Positions 26,641 through 36,745 of a stretch of 64,000 bases of DNA are shown one piece after another. The DNA comes from an uncultured Isoptericola sp. (GTDB taxonomy: Bacteria; Actinomycetota; Actinomycetes; Actinomycetales; Cellulomonadaceae): contig CANMFP010000001.1 of the NCBI GenBank assembly GCA_947497265.1, forward strand, positions 558,001-622,000. The letters are read 5' to 3'. A program made the translations under genes and the position numbers. Below the pieces are notes generated by a model. The model was given only the letters and a program-made list of their open reading frames with translations, had not been told where the DNA came from and did not search any database. Position 1 is the stretch's first letter. Each line of letters begins with the position of its first letter.

Positions 26641-27156
26641 GACCCGCACCCACCCGCCGCGTGCTTCAACCCGTCCGCGGTCGCCATCGACGACGAGGTG
26701 GCGATCGCGCTGCTGGCCGACATGCATGTTCGCAAGGCGATCGAACGAGGCGAGTTCGACGACCTGCCCGGCAGCGGCAAGCCGCTCGACCTGCCTGATC
26801 GCCATGACCCCGACTGGTGGCTGAAGAACCTCGTGGTTCGCGAGAAGATCGTGCTGCTGCCGGCCACCATCCAGCTGCGCAAGGAGGATGCCGCGCTCGA
26901 CGAACGTCTCGACCAGCTGTGGAGCGAGGCCGACGTGCGTCACGAGATCGAGGAGTTCAACAAACGAGTGCTCCGTGGCCGATATCAGCCGCCCACCGGG
27001 CCGCCCCTGGTCACGATGCCGCGGGACGTCGAAGCGACGGTAGGTGCATGGGCGGAGCGCCGGGCGGCGCGAGCCGCGGAGGCGCGAGCGGAGGCACGTG
27101 CGGAGGCTCCTGAGGAGGGTCGCCCTCGGCGTCGACTCCTACGACGGCGTCAGTAG
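26635..27156 (+). CDS. DUF1992 (DnaJ-homologue subfamily C member 28-like) protein
   Basis: A 173-residue protein whose core matches the DUF1992 domain: IERGEFDDLPGSGKPLDLPD, then DPDWWLKNLVVREKIVLLPA and a helical region to about residue 130. The C-terminal 45 residues are Arg/Ala/Glu-rich. The first 25 or so residues are not typical of the family and overlap the start of the broken TetR frame on the other strand. The true start may be ATG 26722, near MHVRKAIERGEF, and the original 5' end may have been lost. Function unknown. Confidence 0.75.
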   Translation: MADPHPPAACFNPSAVAIDDEVAIALLADMHVRKAIERGEFDDLPGSGKPLDLPDRHDPDWWLKNLVVREKIVLLPATIQLRKEDAALDERLDQLWSEADVRHEIEEFNKRVLRGRYQPPTGPPLVTMPRDVEATVGAWAERRAARAAEARAEARAEAPEEGRPRRRLLRRRQ

Positions 27157-27252
27157 CTGCTGCCACCGCACGGAGCCTCGGCCTCGACGAACCGCGCTGC
27201 GAGCGCCCGCCCGCTGACGCACCGTAGGGATCGAGAAGAAGGAGGTGCCGCC

Positions 27253-27666
27253 ATGCCGAAGACCACCCGACGGGGCGACGCCCGACAGAGCGAGCTCCCC
27301 TCGACCCTCCAGCGCTCCGACGACAAGGCGCAGCGCACGTTCGCCAAGGCGTACGACTCCGCGATGGACGAGTACGACGACGAGGAACGGGCGTACCGCG
27401 TCGCCTACGCCGCGCTGAAGCACACGCACGAGAAGGTCGGCGACCGCTGGCAGCCCAAGGAGGAGGCGGGCCCCTCCGACCCGCAGGCCGAGGGCGGGGT
27501 GGGCACGTCCCGCTCCACGGCCGGCGGCGTCGACGCGAACGCCTCGAAGGAGCACCTGTACGAGATCGCCCAGGAGCTCGACGTCCCGGGACGCTCGACG
27601 ATGGACAAGGACGAGCTCGTCGAGGCGAACGACCGCGAGAGCCGCCGGGCCCGCGAGGACGGCTAG
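27253..27666 (+). CDS. ChaB family protein
   Basis: A 137-residue protein. The N-terminal 65 residues form the ChaB domain: LPSTLQRSDDKAQRTFAKAY, followed by the acidic DSAMDEYDDEERAYRVAYAA and then WQPK. A Gly/Ser-rich linker leads to a C-terminal helix pair (ASKEHLYEIAQELDVPGRST) similar to Rho-N/SAP-like motifs seen in actinobacterial ChaB proteins. ChaB was named as a regulator of the ChaA cation antiporter in E. coli. The role here is unknown. A strong AAGGAGG precedes the ATG. Confidence 0.88.
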   Translation: MPKTTRRGDARQSELPSTLQRSDDKAQRTFAKAYDSAMDEYDDEERAYRVAYAALKHTHEKVGDRWQPKEEAGPSDPQAEGGVGTSRSTAGGVDANASKEHLYEIAQELDVPGRSTMDKDELVEANDRESRRAREDG

Positions 27667-27726
27667 GCCCTGCCCTGCCCCGCGCTCCGGCGTGCCAGCA
27701 CCCGCCGGCCCGCCTAGCGTCCGAGG

Positions 27727-28596
27727 GTGAGCTGGTTGCTGACGGGACTGGGCGCCGCGCTCGTCCTGATCGTGATGTGGGACGTGTTCCACACGCTGTG
27801 GCACCCCCAGGGCTAAGGACGCCTCAGCAAGGCGCTCATGCACGGCGTCTGGATGGCGTCGCGCCATCTCGGGGACCTCGGCCGCCGCCTCAGCGGCGCG
27901 GCAGCCATGGTGGCGGCGATCGGCGGCTGGGGCGTGCTGATGGTGCTCGGCTGGGCACTGATCTTCGGGCCGTGGATGCCCGACGGCTTCCTCTACGCCC
28001 CCGGCGCGGACCCTGCGACGCGCAGCACCGTGGTGGACGCGCTCTACCTCTCGCTCGTCTCCGTGACGACCATGGGGTTCGGCGACATCACGCCGCTGAC
28101 GCCGTGGCTGCGGATCGCCACGCCGATCGAGGGGCTCCTGGGTTTCGCCCTGCTCACCGCCGCCGTCTCCTGGGTGCTGCAGGTCTACCCGGCGCTGACC
28201 CGGCGGCGCGTGCTCGCCCTACGGCTCATGACCTTGCACCGCAGCGGCGCCGTGGAGGCCGTGCCCTCGATGGAGACCACCACCGCCGCTCTCCTGCTGG
28301 GTGTGGCGCAGCAGGTCGAGCAGGTGCACGTCGACCTGATCCAGTACTCCGAGACCTACTAATTCCGCGACCAGGACCCGTCGACGTCGCTCGCCGACAC
28401 GATCGTCCACGCCCAGGCGCTGACGGACGCGGCCAACGGTTCGGAGCACCGGGACGTCCGCCGGTTGGGCACCGTCCTCGAGGACGCCCTCGACGAGTTC
28501 GCCCGCGTGCTCGACGACCAGTTCCTGCACGTCGGCGGCGGGACGGAACGCATCGTGGACGCCTTCCGCGCGGACCACGGCGTCGACGCGGCCTGA
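27727..28596 (+). pseudogene. Potassium-channel-family gene interrupted by two in-frame TAA codons
   Basis: From GTG 27727 to TGA 28596 the frame is 290 codons and reads as a two-pore-helix ion channel. An N-terminal helix ends in WDVFHTLWHPQG, the selectivity region is SLVSVTTMGFGDITPLTPW, and there is a C-terminal cytoplasmic domain. In the same frame, TAA occurs at codon 30 (27814-27816, before GRLSK) and at codon 212 (28360-28362, between ETY and FRDQD). At both places homologues continue without a gap. No frameshift is present. Either it is a recent pseudogene, or the piece 27838-28362 is a shortened channel. TAGCGT lies six bases before the GTG. Confidence 0.75.
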
Positions 28597-28627
28597 GCGG
28601 AGCACCGGGCGCCCGCTGGTGGGGCGG

Positions 28628-28849
28628 TCAGAGCGCCTCGACGGCACCGACCACGCGGACGCGCACCGGCACGCCGTCGACGTCGGGCGGCACGTCCTTG
28701 CGGGCGCTGAGGCTCCGCACGTTGACCTGCAGCACCCAGTCATGGTCGTCGCCGCGCTGCGCGAGGCCGACCCCGCACACGCCGTCGACCTGACCGAGCT
28801 TCTCGCGCAGTGCGCTCTTGGCCGTCCGCGCCTCGTCCCTCGTGACCAT
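28628..28849 (-). CDS. Small hypothetical protein (73 aa)
   Basis: A 73-residue soluble protein starting at ATG 28849 after an AGGAGG ribosome binding site. It contains QVDGVCGVGLAQRGDDHDWV and VPPDVDGVPVRVRVVGAV, an alternating beta pattern also found as an N-terminal module in some trypsin-like proteins. It is convergent with the interrupted channel gene and divergent from the aldo/keto reductase gene. Function unknown. Confidence 0.65.
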   Translation of the reverse strand: MVTRDEARTAKSALREKLGQVDGVCGVGLAQRGDDHDWVLQVNVRSLSARKDVPPDVDGVPVRVRVVGAVEAL

Positions 28850-28928
28850 CGGACACCTCCTGGTGCACCTCCATTGTGCACCAGTTCGGCGGGTCGCATC
28901 CGGTCCGGGGTGTGGGCAGGATGGGCGG

Positions 28929-29771
28929 ATGAGCAACGAGCCGGTCCCGTCCCTCCCCCTCAACAACGGCGTGCAGATCCCGCAGCTCGGTTTCGGGGTG
29001 TTCAAGGTGCCGCCGGAGCAGACCCGCGACGCGGTCTCCACCGCCCTGGAGATCGGCTACCGGCACATCGACACGGCGCAGATGTACCGCAACGAGCGCG
29101 GCGTCGGCGAGGCGCTGGCAGCCTCCGGCCTGGACCGCGCGGACTACTTCGTCACCAGCAAGCTCAACAACGCGTTCCACGCGCACGACGACGCCCTGGC
29201 GGCCTTCGACCGGACGCTCGCGGAGCTGCAGCTCGAGCACGTCGACCTGTTCCTGATCCACTGGCCGCTGCCGGCGGTCGACAGGTACGTGGAGGCGTGG
29301 GGGGCGTTGGAGGAGATCTATCGCTCGGGCCGGGCTCGCGCGATCGGGGTGTCCAACTTCGAGCCGCACCACCTGCGCCGGCTGCTGGACGAGACCACCG
29401 TGGTACCGGCCGTCAACCAGGTCGAGGTGCACCCGTGGCTGGGCAACGAGGACGTCCGCGCGGTGGACTCCGAGCACGGCATCGTGACGGAGGCCTGGTC
29501 GCCGCTGGGCCGGGGGCGGGTGCTGGAGGACCCGACGATCGCGCGTATCGCGGAGAACCTGGGCCGGACGCCGGCCCAGGTGGTGCTGCGCTGGCACATC
29601 GAGCGCGGCGACGTCGTCTTCCCCAAGTCGGTGACGCCGGCCCGGGTCGAGGAGAACTTCCGGCTGTTCGACTTCGAGCTGTCCCAGGCCGACATGGCGG
29701 ACATCACCGCCCTCGACCGGGGCGAGCGCGTCGGCTCGCACCCGGACGAGATGAACAACACCGGCCGCTGA
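28929..29771 (+). CDS. Aldo/keto reductase
   Basis: NADPH-dependent TIM-barrel oxidoreductase, 280 residues, close to 2,5-diketo-D-gluconate reductases. The catalytic tetrad is visible: Asp and Tyr in RHIDTAQMYRNE, Lys in FVTSKLNN and His in FLIHWPLP. The signature AIGVSNFEPHHL and the C-terminal VVFPKSVTPARVEEN with the NADPH-binding Lys/Ser are present. ATG 28929 is preceded by CAGGAT at six bases within an 18-base stretch that also precedes the HPr gene. Physiological substrate unknown. Confidence 0.93.
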   Translation: MSNEPVPSLPLNNGVQIPQLGFGVFKVPPEQTRDAVSTALEIGYRHIDTAQMYRNERGVGEALAASGLDRADYFVTSKLNNAFHAHDDALAAFDRTLAELQLEHVDLFLIHWPLPAVDRYVEAWGALEEIYRSGRARAIGVSNFEPHHLRRLLDETTVVPAVNQVEVHPWLGNEDVRAVDSEHGIVTEAWSPLGRGRVLEDPTIARIAENLGRTPAQVVLRWHIERGDVVFPKSVTPARVEENFRLFDFELSQADMADITALDRGERVGSHPDEMNNTGR

Positions 29772-29773
29772 GC

Positions 29774-29845
29774 GTTGTGGGCGCGAAATCTGGGAGCGAG
29801 ACCGGCGCATATGGCCCATTTCGGGCCAGATTTCGCGCCCACAAC
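29774..29845. repeat. 72-bp palindrome between convergent genes
   Basis: The 20-bp arms (29774-29793, GTTGTGGGCGCGAAATCTGG, and its exact reverse complement at 29826-29845) enclose 32 bases that contain a nested GGCCC/GGGCC hairpin. It starts two bases after the stop codon of the aldo/keto reductase gene and ends 21 bases before the permease stop. It could serve as a bidirectional terminator, but the arms are long and perfect, which also fits a mobile palindromic repeat. Confidence 0.75.
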
Positions 29846-29866
29846 ACAGCTCGGGGAGGGGGTCGG

Positions 29867-30784
29867 TCAGGTGGCGTGGCGGGTGGTGCGGATGCCGACG
29901 AGCAGGCCGCCCGCGCACGTGACCACGGCGGCGACCAGACCCCACAGCACCACGGCGTCGCCGAGCTCCCCGGCGAACAGTGCGCGCTCCGCGTCGACGA
30001 TGTAGGTCAGCGGGTTGAAGCGGGCCGCGACCTGCATCCACCCCGGGCCCGCCTCGAGCGGCAGCATCATGCCCGACAGGATGAGCAGCGGGAAGATCAG
30101 CGCCTGCTGCACGCCCCAGAACAGCCACTCGCGGTTCTTGGCGGCCAGCCCCAGCGCGTAGGACAGCGCCCCGACGCCGACGCCGAAGATCCCCAGCAGC
30201 ACCAGCGCGCCCACCGCGTGCAGCGGGTTGAACCGGAACCCGAACGGCAGGCACAGCACCGCGATCAGCAGCCCCTGCACCACCAGCGGGGCGAACTCCT
30301 TGAGCGCCCGGCCCACCAGGATGGCCGAGCGGTCGAGCGGCGTGGCCAGCACCCGCTCGTACGACCCGGTCATCAGCTCGTACAGCAGGTTGGACCCGGT
30401 CATCGACGTCCCGAACAGCGAGATCATGACGATCACACCGGGGACGAACCACTGCAGGGTGTCCGCCGTGGACATCCCCGTGCCGCCGAACGTCCCGGTC
30501 AGCAGCGGGGCGAACAGCCCGAGGAACACCAGCGGCTGCAGCAGGGAGAAGATGAGCGTGAACGGGTCGCGCAGCATCAGCAGGATCTCGCGGACGAACA
30601 CCGCGCGGGTGTCCGCCACGAACTTGCCCGGTCCGGTGCGCACCACGATGCGCGGTTCCTCGTGCGCGGCGACCCCGGTCGCCACGGTCTGTGCGCTCAC
30701 ACCTTCCTGCATGACCGCTGCGGTGCCTCGCTCCGGAGGCACCTCGTTCCTCGGCGCTCCTGCGCGGGGGCTCCTCGCGCTCAT
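29867..30784 (-). CDS. ABC-2 type transporter permease (DrrB-like)
   Basis: Membrane component of a drug/lipid-exporter-type ABC system, 305 residues. After a 60-residue hydrophilic N-terminus there are six hydrophobic segments. The conserved region LLYELMTGSYERVLATPLDR, then ALKEFAPLVVQGLL and the block ending in NPLTYIVDAERALFAG are typical of ABC-2 permeases of the DrrB group. The ATG overlaps the stop of the ATPase gene by four bases. Substrate unknown; a hydrophobic drug or antibiotic is the usual guess. Confidence 0.9.
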   Translation of the reverse strand: MSARSPRAGAPRNEVPPERGTAAVMQEGVSAQTVATGVAAHEEPRIVVRTGPGKFVADTRAVFVREILLMLRDPFTLIFSLLQPLVFLGLFAPLLTGTFGGTGMSTADTLQWFVPGVIVMISLFGTSMTGSNLLYELMTGSYERVLATPLDRSAILVGRALKEFAPLVVQGLLIAVLCLPFGFRFNPLHAVGALVLLGIFGVGVGALSYALGLAAKNREWLFWGVQQALIFPLLILSGMMLPLEAGPGWMQVAARFNPLTYIVDAERALFAGELGDAVVLWGLVAAVVTCAGGLLVGIRTTRHAT

Positions 30785-31779
30785 GCTGCCGCCTCCTCTC
30801 GTAGGCTCCGGCCGGTCAGGTTGAGGAACACGTCGTCGAGGCTCGCCTGCCGCGCGGTCGCCGACGTCGTGGTCAGGCCCGCGACCCGTAGCGCCTCGAT
30901 CGCCTCGGGCAGGCGGTCCGCCCCGTGCGAGGTGGCCACCTGGACCCGCAGGCCGTCGTCCCCGGCCGGGGTGCCGCCGTCGGCCACCGTGAGCGTGCCG
31001 GGGTGGACGGCGTCCGGCCCGACGGCGGGGGCGAGCGCGGAGCGGACGGCCTCGGCCGAGCCGCCGCGCACGGTGAGGGTGAGGAGGTCGTCGGCGTGCT
31101 CGCGCTTGAGCGCCTCGGGCGGGGCGTCGGCGATGATCTCGCCGTGGTCGATGACGACGACGCGCTCGGCCATGTCGTCCGCCTCGTCGAGGTAGTGGGT
31201 GGTCAGCACGACGGTCATGCCGTACCGCTCGCGCATGGCGACGATGTGCTCCCACAGGTTGGCGCGCGCGTGCGGGTCGAGCCCGGTGCTCGGCTCGTCG
31301 AGGAACAGCAGCGGCGGGTGGTTCATCAGGCCGAGCGCCACGTCGAGGCGTCGCCGCTGGCCGCCGGAGAGCGACTGGACGGTGCGTTTCTCGAGCCCGC
31401 CCAGCTCGAGCGCCTCGACGAGCTCGCCGGCCCGGCGCTTGTACTCGGCCGGAGCCAGGCCGTAGAAGCGCCCCTGGTTGTGCAGCTCGTCGCGCACCTG
31501 GTAGCTGAAGCCGCCGCCGTTGCCCTGGCCGATGAAGCCCAGGCGGGCTCGCACCTGCGCGGGGTGGGTGCCGACGTCGTACCCGGCCACCGACGCGGTG
31601 CCCGCGGCGGGTTCCAGCAACGACGTGAGCATGCGCAGCGTCGTGGACTTGCCGGCCCCGTTGGGCCCGAGGAAGGCGACGAGCTCGCCCTCCGCGACGT
31701 CGATGTCGACTCCCTTGACTGCCTCGACCGTGCCCTTGCCTCGCGTGAAGGTCTTCGTGAGACCTCTCGCTCGGATCAT
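30781..31779 (-). CDS. ABC transporter ATP-binding protein (DrrA-like)
   Basis: ATPase of the exporter, 332 residues. Walker A is GPNGAGKST (residues 38-46), the Q-loop is FIGQGNGGG, the signature is LSGGQRRR near 137, Walker B is PLLFLDEPSTGLDP near 157, and the switch His is in TTHYLDEADDMAE. The C-terminal 100 residues form the extra domain typical of DrrA-type daunorubicin-resistance ATPases (ASLDDVFLNLTGR at the end). It is divergent from a tetR gene and coupled to the permease gene. Confidence 0.93.
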   Translation of the reverse strand: MIRARGLTKTFTRGKGTVEAVKGVDIDVAEGELVAFLGPNGAGKSTTLRMLTSLLEPAAGTASVAGYDVGTHPAQVRARLGFIGQGNGGGFSYQVRDELHNQGRFYGLAPAEYKRRAGELVEALELGGLEKRTVQSLSGGQRRRLDVALGLMNHPPLLFLDEPSTGLDPHARANLWEHIVAMRERYGMTVVLTTHYLDEADDMAERVVVIDHGEIIADAPPEALKREHADDLLTLTVRGGSAEAVRSALAPAVGPDAVHPGTLTVADGGTPAGDDGLRVQVATSHGADRLPEAIEALRVAGLTTTSATARQASLDDVFLNLTGRSLREEAAA

Positions 31780-31794
31780 TCGCGACCCGCCTCT

Positions 31795-31841
31795 CGTACG
31801 TTGTACCGAAATGATGGAGCGGATTGAGCATACGCTGTACG
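31795..31841. promoter_or_regulatory. Two operator-like sites between the exporter and its TetR regulator
   Basis: CGTACGTTGTACC (31795-31807) and CATACGCTGTACG (31829-31841) match at 10 of 13 positions and are 34 bases apart, about three helical turns. An outer inverted repeat, TCTCGTAC (31792-31799) and GTACGAGA (31837-31844), frames them. Such paired GTAC-rich dyads fit binding of a TetR dimer controlling both divergent genes. Confidence 0.6.
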
Positions 31842-31871
31842 AGAATGACGCGGAACCCCCGGAGAGGACCC

Positions 31872-34150
<2,279 letters not shown>

Positions 34151-34208
34151 GAGGGCTGCGCGGCAGCCCCGTGCCACGCCGAGCCGCCGGTTCGGGCAGG
34201 ATGGGCGG

Positions 34209-34496
34209 ATGGAACGCCACGCCGTGGTCGCGATCCCCGAGGGACTGCACGCCCGCCCCGCCGCGCAGTTCGCCCGGCTCGCCGCCGCCCAGCCCGTGCC
34301 CGTGCGCATCGCCCGCGCCGACGGCGCACCCGTCGACGCAGCGAGCATCCTCGCGATCATGACGCTCGGGGCCGACGCCGGCACCGACGTCACGCTGCGG
34401 GTCGATGTGCCCGACGGCGCCGCTCAGGCGGACGTGGAGGTCGCGCGCACCGCGCTCGACGCCCTCGAGAAGTTCCTCACAGACCCAGGTCGGTGA
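34209..34496 (+). CDS. ptsH: HPr phosphocarrier protein
   Basis: Carries phosphate from enzyme I to the sugar-specific EIIA proteins of the PTS. The 95-residue product has the active-site motif EGLHARPAAQ with His14 and the regulatory-site region AASILAIMTLG with Ser46. HPr kinase is generally absent from actinobacteria, so Ser46 may not be used. The start lies six bases after CAGGAT with no ribosome binding site. Its 3' end overlaps the convergent ptsI 3' end by 20 bases. Confidence 0.94.
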   Translation: MERHAVVAIPEGLHARPAAQFARLAAAQPVPVRIARADGAPVDAASILAIMTLGADAGTDVTLRVDVPDGAAQADVEVARTALDALEKFLTDPGR

Positions 34497-36150
34497 GCAC
34501 CGGGCGGATCGCGTCGCGCACGGCGTTGCGGGCCGCGACCGGGTCGTGCTCCGCCAGGGCCACCCGGGCCAGCTCACGGCACTCGTCGAGCGTCACCTCG
34601 GCGAGCACCGCGGCGACGTCCGCGAGCGCCCGCGGGGTCATGGACAGCGACCGCACGCCCAGGCCGACGAGCACCGGGGCCAGCGTGGCGTCCGCAGCGG
34701 CCTCCCCGCACACCCCCACGGGCCGGCCGTGGGCGGCGGCCCCCTCGCACGAGAGCCGGACCAGCTCCAGCACGGCGGGCTGCCACGGCGTCGAGAGCGC
34801 CGCGAGCTCGCCCAGCATGCGGTCGGCGGCCAGCGTGTACTGGATGAGGTCGTTGGTCCCCAGGCTCCCGAAGGCCGCCCGGGCGAAGATGTCGGCCGAG
34901 CGCAGCGCCGCGGCCGGCACCTCGATCATCACGCCTGCGGTGTCCAGGCCGTGCCGTGCGCAGGCCGCCACGAACTCGGACGTCTCGGTGGCCGTGGCGA
35001 CCATGGGCGCCATCACCCACACCTCGGCGTTCTCAGCCTCGGCGGCCTCGGCGATGGCCTGGAGCTGGCGGTCCAGCACGCCGGGACGGGACGCCGCGGT
35101 CCGCAATCCTCGCACGCCGAGCGCGGGGTTGGGCTCGCCGTCGGACGTGACGAACGGCAGCGGCTTGTCCGCGCCCGCGTCGAGCGTGCGCACCACGACC
35201 TTGCGGTGCGGGAACGCCGAGAGGACGCGTCGGTAGGCGGCGACCTGCTCCTCGACGGACGGCTCCGAGCTGCGCCCCAGGAAGCAGAACTCGGTGCGGA
35301 ACAGGCCCACGCCCTCGGCCGCGGCCTCGATGGCCGCCTGTGCCCCGGCCGGGTCGGCCACGTTCGCCATCAGCTCCACGCGGGTTCCGTCGGCGGTACG
35401 CCCGCGGCCGTCGAAGGCCCGCCGGGTGGCCTCGCGCTGCTGCGCGGAGGCCACCGTCTCCGGCGCAGGGTCGAGGACGACGACGCCGGCTCCCCCGTCC
35501 AGCAGCACCGTCTCGCCGTCGCTGATCTTCTCCGCGCCACGGACCGCCACCACGGCCGGGATGCCGAGCGCGCGGGCGAGGATCGCGGTGTGCGACGTCG
35601 GTCCGCCGCCGCTCGTGACCACACCGAGGACGACGGCGGGGTCGAGCGTCGCGGTGTCCGCGGGTGCGAGGTCGTCGGCCACCAGGACGAACGGGTGGCC
35701 GGGCCGCGGGACGCCGGGCGGCCGCACCCCGATGAGCTCCGCCACGATCCGGTCGCGGACGTCGCGCACGTCGCGGGCGCGCTCGGACAGCGGCGGACCG
35801 AGCTTCTCGAGCTGCTTGACCAGCGCTCGGGCGGCGTCCCAGACCGCGCGCTCCGGGGTGAGGTGGTCGGCCCGGACGAGTCGTTCGGCGTCGGCGGCCA
35901 GCGTCGGGTCCGCCGCGATCGCCGCCGTGACGGAGAGCAGGTCGGCGGCCGTCCCGGTGACCTGGCCCGCGCGGTCGGTGAGGTCGTCGCGCACGGCGGC
36001 CGCGGCCGCGGTGAGGTGCTCGACGGCGGCCTCGACGTCGTCGCTCGCCAGGCGGGTCGTCCGGGGCTCGGGCACCGGGTCGGGCATGGTGACGGCAGGG
36101 CCCGCGGCGCGGCCGGGGCTGACCGGTGCACCGGTGAGAGTCGTGCTCAT
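34477..36150 (-). CDS. ptsI: PTS enzyme I (phosphoenolpyruvate-protein phosphotransferase)
   Basis: Transfers phosphate from PEP to HPr at the start of the PTS relay. The 557-residue product has the N-terminal swivel domain with the active His187 in TSGGGPTSHTAILARALGIP. The PEP-binding barrel follows, with GVGLFRTEFCFLG, the basic/acid cluster VVVRTLDAGADKPLPF, FGSLGTNDLIQYTLA and the active Cys region in GRPVGVCGEAA. I chose ATG 36150; an in-frame ATG six bases upstream shares the same GGAGG. It is convergent with ptsH and divergent from the EIIA gene. Confidence 0.95.
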   Translation of the reverse strand: MSTTLTGAPVSPGRAAGPAVTMPDPVPEPRTTRLASDDVEAAVEHLTAAAAAVRDDLTDRAGQVTGTAADLLSVTAAIAADPTLAADAERLVRADHLTPERAVWDAARALVKQLEKLGPPLSERARDVRDVRDRIVAELIGVRPPGVPRPGHPFVLVADDLAPADTATLDPAVVLGVVTSGGGPTSHTAILARALGIPAVVAVRGAEKISDGETVLLDGGAGVVVLDPAPETVASAQQREATRRAFDGRGRTADGTRVELMANVADPAGAQAAIEAAAEGVGLFRTEFCFLGRSSEPSVEEQVAAYRRVLSAFPHRKVVVRTLDAGADKPLPFVTSDGEPNPALGVRGLRTAASRPGVLDRQLQAIAEAAEAENAEVWVMAPMVATATETSEFVAACARHGLDTAGVMIEVPAAALRSADIFARAAFGSLGTNDLIQYTLAADRMLGELAALSTPWQPAVLELVRLSCEGAAAHGRPVGVCGEAAADATLAPVLVGLGVRSLSMTPRALADVAAVLAEVTLDECRELARVALAEHDPVAARNAVRDAIRPVLTDLGL

Positions 36151-36213
36151 CGACATTGACCTCCGTACGCCCCGGGTGGCGTCGTCCGACGCGCAAGCAG
36201 GACCGTTGGCTCG

Positions 36214-36239
36214 CACAGTGGTCGATGCGGCACCCTGTG
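36214..36239. promoter_or_regulatory. Weak inverted repeat in the ptsI/EIIA divergent region
   Basis: CACAG (36214-36218) and CTGTG (36235-36239) form a short inverted repeat, and GTGGTC (36218-36223) pairs with GACCAC (36261-36266). These are possible contacts for the GntR regulator encoded downstream, but no full-length dyad of the DasR type is seen. Confidence 0.25.
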
Positions 36240-36280
36240 TCAATATCCGGCACGCCGCTGGACCACACGCCAGGAGAACC

Positions 36281-36745
36281 ATGCCCCTGCTCGTCCGCTC
36301 GCCCGTCAGCGGGACCGTCGTGCCCGTGGCCGACGTGCCCGACCCCGTGTTCGCCGAGGGGATGGTCGGCCCCGGCACCGCCGTCGAGCCCGGTGAAGGC
36401 TCCGACGGGCGAGTCGTCGCGCCGCTGGACGGCCGCCTCGTGAAACTGCACCCGCACGCCTGCGTGGTGCAGTCCCCCGGCGGCCAGGCGGTCCTGGTCC
36501 ACCTCGGCATCGACACCGTCCGGCTCGCCGGCGAGGGGTTCACCGTGCACGTCGCCGAGGGCGACACGGTCCGCGCCGGCGACCTGCTCCTGGAGTGGGA
36601 CCCGGCCGCCGTCCGGGAGCGCGGACTGTCCGCCGTGTGCCCCGTCGTGCTGCTCGAGGCCACCGTCGAGGACGTCCGGCTCAGCGCGCTGCCCGGCACC
36701 GAGGTGTCCGCCGGCGACCTTCTCCTCGAGCTCGGCGACCGGTGA
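36281..36745 (+). CDS. PTS glucose-type EIIA component
   Basis: Soluble EIIA-Glc-like protein of 154 residues. The active His74 is in VLVHLGIDTV and the second His (57) in KLHPHACVV. Opening SPVSGTVVPVADVPDPVFA and the C-terminal LEATVEDVRL complete the fold. It accepts phosphate from HPr and passes it to an EIIB domain encoded elsewhere. The ATG follows CAGGAG. The last codons overlap the GntR gene (GTGA), so the two are co-expressed. Confidence 0.93.
   Translation: MPLLVRSPVSGTVVPVADVPDPVFAEGMVGPGTAVEPGEGSDGRVVAPLDGRLVKLHPHACVVQSPGGQAVLVHLGIDTVRLAGEGFTVHVAEGDTVRAGDLLLEWDPAAVRERGLSAVCPVVLLEATVEDVRLSALPGTEVSAGDLLLELGDR

Noticed and set aside
27727-28596. TAA reassigned as a sense codon
   Set aside because: The secreted-protein gene at 38285-38899 ends in TAA with an overlapping start codon behind it, so TAA works as a stop. 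A normal code with a pseudogene or readthrough is more likely.
36181-36280. DasR-type operator before the EIIA gene
   Set aside because: Only short, imperfect inverted repeats are present and no TGGTCTAGACCA-like dyad was found, so it is listed only as a weak candidate.
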